Assembly (NCBI GenBank): GCA_965207995.1
Contig: OZ242299.1
Coordinates: 620,001-684,000 of the forward strand
Length of the DNA stretch: 64,000 bases
Origin: DAOUKH01 sp965207995
GTDB taxonomy: Bacteria > Chloroflexota > Dehalococcoidia > SHYB01
Direction of reading: 5' to 3'
The translations under genes were made by a program, and so were the position numbers. Every line of letters starts with the position of its first letter. Within the stretch, counting starts at the first letter, position 1. The notes under the pieces were generated by a model that saw only the letters and a list, made by a program, of their open reading frames with translations, searched no databases and was not told the origin of the DNA. Of this stretch, positions 60,395 through 64,000 are shown piece after piece.

Positions 60395-60809
60395 TGCCGC
60401 CGCGCCGGTCCATGACGTCGAGGACCTCGCGGCTGATCGCGGAGAGCCCAGGGTCGATGTTGAGGTTGCGCGAGCGGCGCGCCGCCACGAGGTCGATCGC
60501 GTCGTCGAACGCCATCCCCTGCTTCCAGCTCAGGTAGAGCGCGATCACGAACGGCGACCGGCTCACGCCCGCCGCGCAGTGCACCAGGACCCGCCCGCCG
60601 TCTTCGAGCAACCCGTCCATGCACTCAAGGACGTCCGCGACGGAGTCGGGAGGGTTCCCCGGCCCATCGATCAGCGGCATGTGCGCCAGGCGCACGTCCG
60701 TCTTGTACGGCGTGTAGCGGTCGAGGTTCAGGATGCCGTCGAACCGGCTCAGGTCCGTCTTGGACGAGGGATACTCCGAGAGTGCGATCTGTTCCGTAAC
60801 CCAGTCCAT
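60375..60809 (-). CDS. dual-specificity protein phosphatase
   Basis: This 144-aa protein has the cysteine phosphatase loop V-H-C78-AAGVSR84-S, a general-acid Asp in PLIDGPGN, and a compact DSP fold. It dephosphorylates Ser/Thr/Tyr or a small phosphate ester. ATG 60809 gives the natural N-terminus; the longer frame to 60890 is Ala-rich and unrelated. It is co-transcribed with birA. Confidence 0.82.
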   Translation of the reverse strand: MDWVTEQIALSEYPSSKTDLSRFDGILNLDRYTPYKTDVRLAHMPLIDGPGNPPDSVADVLECMDGLLEDGGRVLVHCAAGVSRSPFVIALYLSWKQGMAFDDAIDLVAARRSRNLNIDPGLSAISREVLDVMDRRGGNGRHGR

Positions 60810-60893
60810 TGACAGAGAAGCGCGGCGGCGCAACCCGTCAATTCTAGCACCCGCACCCGTCGCCGCGTGCGCCGCGGCACCCGCCGCCAAGCC

Positions 60894-61547
60894 CTAGCTG
60901 GTGGAAGGAGGTCCGCCCGCTGGTCCGGAAGCTTGAACGGCGGATCCCGCTCCGTCATCCTCGAGTCGGAACGGCGGATAGCTGTCCGTCATCAGATTGA
61001 TGTAGGTCGACACTCGCACGCCCCACCGGTGGGTCCCCATGATGAACTCGTACAATTCCACGGGATACCTCCCGGTGAAGAGCTTCACCAAGATAACGGC
61101 GATGAGCAGGAGCATTTGGACCCAGCCGAAGACGGTGAGGATGACGAGGTGCGGGAACAGCACCAGCCAGACCCACCACGGCCACTTCAGAATCAGCAGC
61201 AGCCGGCTGAGGCGGTCCGGATACTCCACGGTGAGGTCGGCGGGATAGCCGGCGTCCGGTTCCAAGCTGAACGGCGGATACTTGTCGGTGCCCAAGACCA
61301 TCGCGTAGAAGGTCGCGCGCCACCCCCAACGCATGACCCCTTCCATGAAATCGAAGAGCGCCCGCGGGTAGCGACCGGTGAACAGAATCGCGGCGAAGGC
61401 TATCAAGAAGACAACCTGTGCCGCGATTGAAAGGAAGATGAGCACGAAGTAATGGGGAAACACCAAGAGCCACTTGACGAGCGGCAGGAAGCGGTTCGTG
61501 CCTTGGTCGAGTTCGCCCCGGATAGCGGCGGGATAGGCTCCGGCCAT
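60894..61547 (-). CDS. DUF4389 membrane protein, tandem
   Basis: This 217-aa protein has two copies of the DUF4389 unit, each with two spans: LVKWLLVFPHYF then FTGRYPRALFDFMEGVMRWGWR, and LLILKWPWWVWLVLFPH then FTGRYPVELYEFIMGTHRWGVR, plus YPPFSLE and YPPFRLE endings. Function unknown; common in actinobacteria and Chloroflexota. Confidence 0.85.
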   Translation of the reverse strand: MAGAYPAAIRGELDQGTNRFLPLVKWLLVFPHYFVLIFLSIAAQVVFLIAFAAILFTGRYPRALFDFMEGVMRWGWRATFYAMVLGTDKYPPFSLEPDAGYPADLTVEYPDRLSRLLLILKWPWWVWLVLFPHLVILTVFGWVQMLLLIAVILVKLFTGRYPVELYEFIMGTHRWGVRVSTYINLMTDSYPPFRLEDDGAGSAVQASGPAGGPPSTS

Positions 61548-61626
61548 GATGAACCTCCTCCGATACGCTCCAATTGCGTCATAGGGTAGCAGGAAACGTC
61601 AAGCTGGTTTCATGTAAGCGGCTTCC

Positions 61627-62163
61627 CTAGTGAGCCGTCAGCCGCAGCGCCGTCTCGGCGACCCGCCTTCCCAGCGCCCGCGCCTGCTCGCGGTCGGCCT
61701 CTTGCACCGACCCCGAGGCCGTTGCCCCATAGTAGGAGCCCGTCTCGCGCATCGTCTCATTGAAGGGAAGACCGACCACGATCATCCCTTCCGCCAGCAT
61801 CCAGTGCAGCAGCGACCACAGCGTAAACTCGATCCCGGCGTTGCGCGACGCCCCCGCGGTGAACGCCCCGCCGACCTTGCCCTCAAGCTGCCCCTCGGCC
61901 CACACGTCCCCTACCCGGTCGAGCCAGTCCTTCATCTTCCCGGTCATGCCCGACCAGTTCGGCGACCCCAGAATCAACGCGTCGGCGTCGAAAAGGTCAT
62001 CCGGCACGGCATCGTCAAGCCGCCGGAGCAGTGCCACCGCGCCGTCGACCGCGTCCACCCCTTCGCCGACCGCGCGCGCCAACTCCTCAAGCACGTAACG
62101 GCTGTCGTACAGCACCAGCACGCGGATGGACGGAGCCTCCGAAGGCATCCGCGGCGCCCTCAA
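61627..62163 (-). CDS. flavodoxin-like NAD(P)H:quinone oxidoreductase (WrbA-like)
   Basis: This 178-aa protein has the phosphate-binding region near LYDSRYVLEELARAVGEG, DALILGSPNWSGMTGKMKDWLDRVG and GGAFTAGASRNAG, matching WrbA/flavodoxin-like quinone reductases that bind FMN. The N-terminal VLVLYDS loop differs from the usual YYSxxGHT. Its start overlaps the peroxiredoxin stop by four bases, so the two form an oxidative-stress pair. Confidence 0.8.
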   Translation of the reverse strand: MRAPRMPSEAPSIRVLVLYDSRYVLEELARAVGEGVDAVDGAVALLRRLDDAVPDDLFDADALILGSPNWSGMTGKMKDWLDRVGDVWAEGQLEGKVGGAFTAGASRNAGIEFTLWSLLHWMLAEGMIVVGLPFNETMRETGSYYGATASGSVQEADREQARALGRRVAETALRLTAH

Positions 62164-62624
62164 AAGTCCAGACCGAGAGCCTGGAAGACCTCGGCGAACT
62201 GGGCCGGATTCCCCGGATTGTAGAAGCCGTTGGCCAGCGCCACGCGCCCGTCCTCTTCCACGACGAAGACGGCCCGCCGCGACCGTTTGCCGCTATCGTC
62301 GAGCACCCCATAGGCCCCGGCGACGGCGAGGTCGGCGTCGGCGGCCAGGGGGAAGGGAAGCCCGCCCAGCCGCTCCTCGAACGCCGCATGCCGGTCGAGG
62401 CCGTCGGCGCTGATTCCCAGCACCTGCGCGCCAAGCTCGGCCAGCGTCTCGTGCTCGTCGCGGAACGAGGCGACCTGCGTGGAGCAGGTCGGCGTATCGT
62501 CCTCCGCGTAGAAGACGAGGACCGCCTTCCCCTTCGCCAGGAGGTCACCAAGGGAAACGTCGCCGCGGGTGCTGGGAAGAGCGAACGGCGGGGCCGGGTC
62601 GCCGGCCTCGATGGGTCTGGTCAT
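62160..62624 (-). CDS. peroxiredoxin (BCP/AhpC-TSA family)
   Basis: This 154-aa protein has GDPAPPFALPSTRGD, VLVFYAEDDTPTCSTQ with peroxidatic Cys47, and GISADGLDRHAAFEERLGGLPFPLAAD, the BCP pattern. No clear resolving Cys is present, suggesting a 1-Cys mechanism. Unlike the redoxin at 52919 it uses Cys, not Sec. ATG 62624 is preferred to 62639. Confidence 0.87.
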   Translation of the reverse strand: MTRPIEAGDPAPPFALPSTRGDVSLGDLLAKGKAVLVFYAEDDTPTCSTQVASFRDEHETLAELGAQVLGISADGLDRHAAFEERLGGLPFPLAADADLAVAGAYGVLDDSGKRSRRAVFVVEEDGRVALANGFYNPGNPAQFAEVFQALGLDF

Positions 62625-62658
62625 CGCGCCACCGCCCACGCAGGGCTGACCGGGGAAG

Positions 62659-63039
62659 CTACCGCTTGTACGCGCAGAGCTCGTTGTAGACGCGCAGGAT
62701 CTCTTCGTCGTCCGGGTTCCGCGTGTAGTACGGCTTGACCACGACGCCGCCGAGCGCCATCACGATGCCGGAGTGGTCGTCGATCACGAACTCCGGCAGC
62801 ACGTCGACGCCAAGCTCCGTCAGTGTCTCTTTGTAGTCCGAGAGCGGCTTCAGATAGCACGTCTGGATGTACTGCCCAAGGTCGTGCCGGTTCACGACCT
62901 CCCATCGGATTCCCACGCCCGACCAAATGTAGATCTTGTGGCCGTCTTCGACGATCTTCCCGAAGACTTCGTGTACGTGGGGCCTGAGACTTCCGTCGTC
63001 CGCGATCAGGGTGTAATCGACATCAAAGAAGACGTTCAT
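62659..63039 (-). CDS. small HAD-superfamily protein
   Basis: This 126-aa protein has the N-terminal DxDxT motif (Asp6, Asp8 in FFDVDYT), a second motif with WSGVG (Ser), and a late EFVIDDHSG (Asp pair). No cap domain fits in this length. It is a probable minimal phosphatase or nucleotidase; substrate unknown. Confidence 0.72.
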   Translation of the reverse strand: MNVFFDVDYTLIADDGSLRPHVHEVFGKIVEDGHKIYIWSGVGIRWEVVNRHDLGQYIQTCYLKPLSDYKETLTELGVDVLPEFVIDDHSGIVMALGGVVVKPYYTRNPDDEEILRVYNELCAYKR

Positions 63040-63211
63040 AGGTGGGCACGGGGGTCGCGGACGAAACTTGAGGGATTATACCAGAGGCATAGGGAGGCTG
63101 ACACAGGCGCACCGGGCGAATCGACGGGAGCTTCTCCGGGTTTTCGTGTAGACTTCAGCCGCGCCGCCATTGACGCGGCCGGCCCGAACATTGCGAGCAT
63201 CGAGGAGCCGA

Positions 63212-63622
63212 ATGGTGCACAAGCCCGTACCAGTGCCCGACGAACTGACCCAGCCGTTCTGGGACGCGGTAGACGACAAGCGGCTCGTAGTCCAACGCTG
63301 CACCGCGTGCCCCGCCTTCAACCACCCGCCGGTGGACATCTGCCCGGAATGCCATGCGACCGAGTTCACGTTCGAGCCGGTGAGCGGCAAGGGCAAGATC
63401 TACAGCTTCACCATCACCCACGATGCCCGGCAGCCGGCCTTCTCCGCGATTCAACCCTACGCGGTCGCGGTGGTCGAGCTCGACGACCAACCCGGGCTCT
63501 TCATGCTGAGCAACATCCCCGGCGCCGACGTGAATGAGCTCCGCAACGGCATGGCCGTCGAGGTGGAGTTCGAGGAGCTCACCCCGGGCCGGTTCATCCC
63601 CCAGTTCCACCTCGTCAAGTAG
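63212..63622 (+). CDS. Zn-ribbon OB-fold (DUF35) protein
   Basis: This 136-aa protein has an N-terminal helix, a zinc ribbon with Cys30, Cys33, Cys44 and Cys47, and an OB-fold (GKIYSFTITHDA). These proteins act with thiolase-like enzymes in acyl-CoA condensation or cleavage. GAGGAG five bases before the ATG at 63212 sets the start. The thiolase gene follows after 44 bases. Confidence 0.86.
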   Translation: MVHKPVPVPDELTQPFWDAVDDKRLVVQRCTACPAFNHPPVDICPECHATEFTFEPVSGKGKIYSFTITHDARQPAFSAIQPYAVAVVELDDQPGLFMLSNIPGADVNELRNGMAVEVEFEELTPGRFIPQFHLVK

Positions 63623-63666
63623 CCGCCGGCGCTCGAGCCCTCAGGCGAACACAAGGAGCCGTTGAC

Positions 63667-64000
63667 ATGTCCAATTCCGGCGGAAAAGCCGCGGTCGTAG
63701 GAGTCGGCCATTCCAGGGTCTTCCGGCGCGCCGACATCCCCTTGGGCGTCCTCGCCATCGAAGCCTGCAAGCAGGCTATTGAAGACGCGGGCCTCTCCCC
63801 CTCCGACATCGACGGCGTCGTCACTGCGACCTACATGCCGTTCGAGGTCGGCGAAGCCGAGCGCCCCGGCGTCAACGTCCTGACGCCGTCGTTCATGATC
63901 GGCTCGCTGGGCCTGGAGGCGAACTGGACCGAGTCCGTCGTGGCCGGCTCGGCGCAGCACTGCGTCATCGAAGCCTCTCACGCCGTCGCCGCCGGCGCCT
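63667..64000 (+). CDS. thiolase family protein (cut by window end)
   Basis: The first 111 residues are visible. They open GKAAVVGVGHSRVFRR, then AIEACKQAIEDAGLSPSDIDGVVTATY, the N-terminal thiolase half of SCP2-type proteins, paired with the DUF35 gene upstream. The region where the catalytic Cys of thiolases lies reads VVAGSAQHCVIEASHAV, with a Cys a few residues later than usual. The rest lies outside the window. Confidence 0.8.
   Translation, partial: MSNSGGKAAVVGVGHSRVFRRADIPLGVLAIEACKQAIEDAGLSPSDIDGVVTATYMPFEVGEAERPGVNVLTPSFMIGSLGLEANWTESVVAGSAQHCVIEASHAVAAGA

Noticed and set aside
60867..61430. Plus-strand frame of 187 codons near 61 kb
   Set aside because: It is antisense to the DUF4389 gene, whose tandem repeat structure is convincing.

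Overview
The window is GC-rich (roughly two thirds G+C), gene-dense bacterial DNA. Its gene content points to an uncultured Chloroflexota lineage, most likely Dehalococcoidia/SAR202-like. The clues are several LLM-class flavin oxidoreductases, many amidohydrolases and SDR enzymes, a double CaiB/BaiF protein, a mandelate racemase-type enolase, GYGWW-type MFS carriers, a complete system I cytochrome c maturation operon, and selenoproteins. That placement is an inference from gene families; no phylogenetic marker was compared.

Layout. 1-2184 is a CRISPR array (30 repeats, no cas genes in view) read left to right, and its trailer abuts a truncated di-iron protein gene. 2.9-5.2 kb holds the intact di-iron paralogue and a lower-GC DUF3800 gene. 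5.5-10.3 kb is an operon of a UGSC selenoprotein (in-frame TGA at 5827), its conserved partner, an SDR, an LLM oxidoreductase and an MFS carrier. 10.28-11.11 kb is a compact hicBA cassette inserted into the 3' end of the MFS gene, bounded by a 28-bp direct repeat. 11.1-13.3 kb has an enolase-superfamily enzyme and a 2-hydroxyacid dehydrogenase. 13.5-17.0 kb is a defence-like island: Mrr-type endonuclease, PLD nuclease, a methyltransferase remnant and a DUF4238 gene. 17.0-17.7 kb is non-coding with phased decamer repeats. 17.7-30.3 kb is a catabolic region (MFS, CaiB, amidohydrolases, DLH, Dabb proteins, SDR, iron-type binding lipoprotein).

30.4-45.3 kb is mostly housekeeping: tRNA-Pro, hisIE, glyA, rpsF-ssb-rpsR, a parvulin, thrC, folE, and a glycosyltransferase and tandem GNAT recalling MshA and MshD. 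45.4-54.5 kb is the ccm operon (ccmE, F, H, I-like, an unknown 420-aa protein, A, B, C, D). At the position where ccmG would be expected it carries a lipoprotein redoxin with an in-frame TGA at its active site (UGIC), followed by ctaG. 54.5-64 kb holds a His-rich membrane protein, an epimerase, a LysR regulator divergent from isocitrate lyase, birA, a dual-specificity phosphatase, a flavodoxin-like protein, a peroxiredoxin, and a DUF35/thiolase pair cut by the window end.

The most notable points are the selenocysteine redoxin apparently serving cytochrome c maturation, the second (UGSC) selenoprotein, the hicBA cassette with its 28-bp flanking repeat, and the hybrid endonuclease/PLD/methyltransferase-remnant locus.
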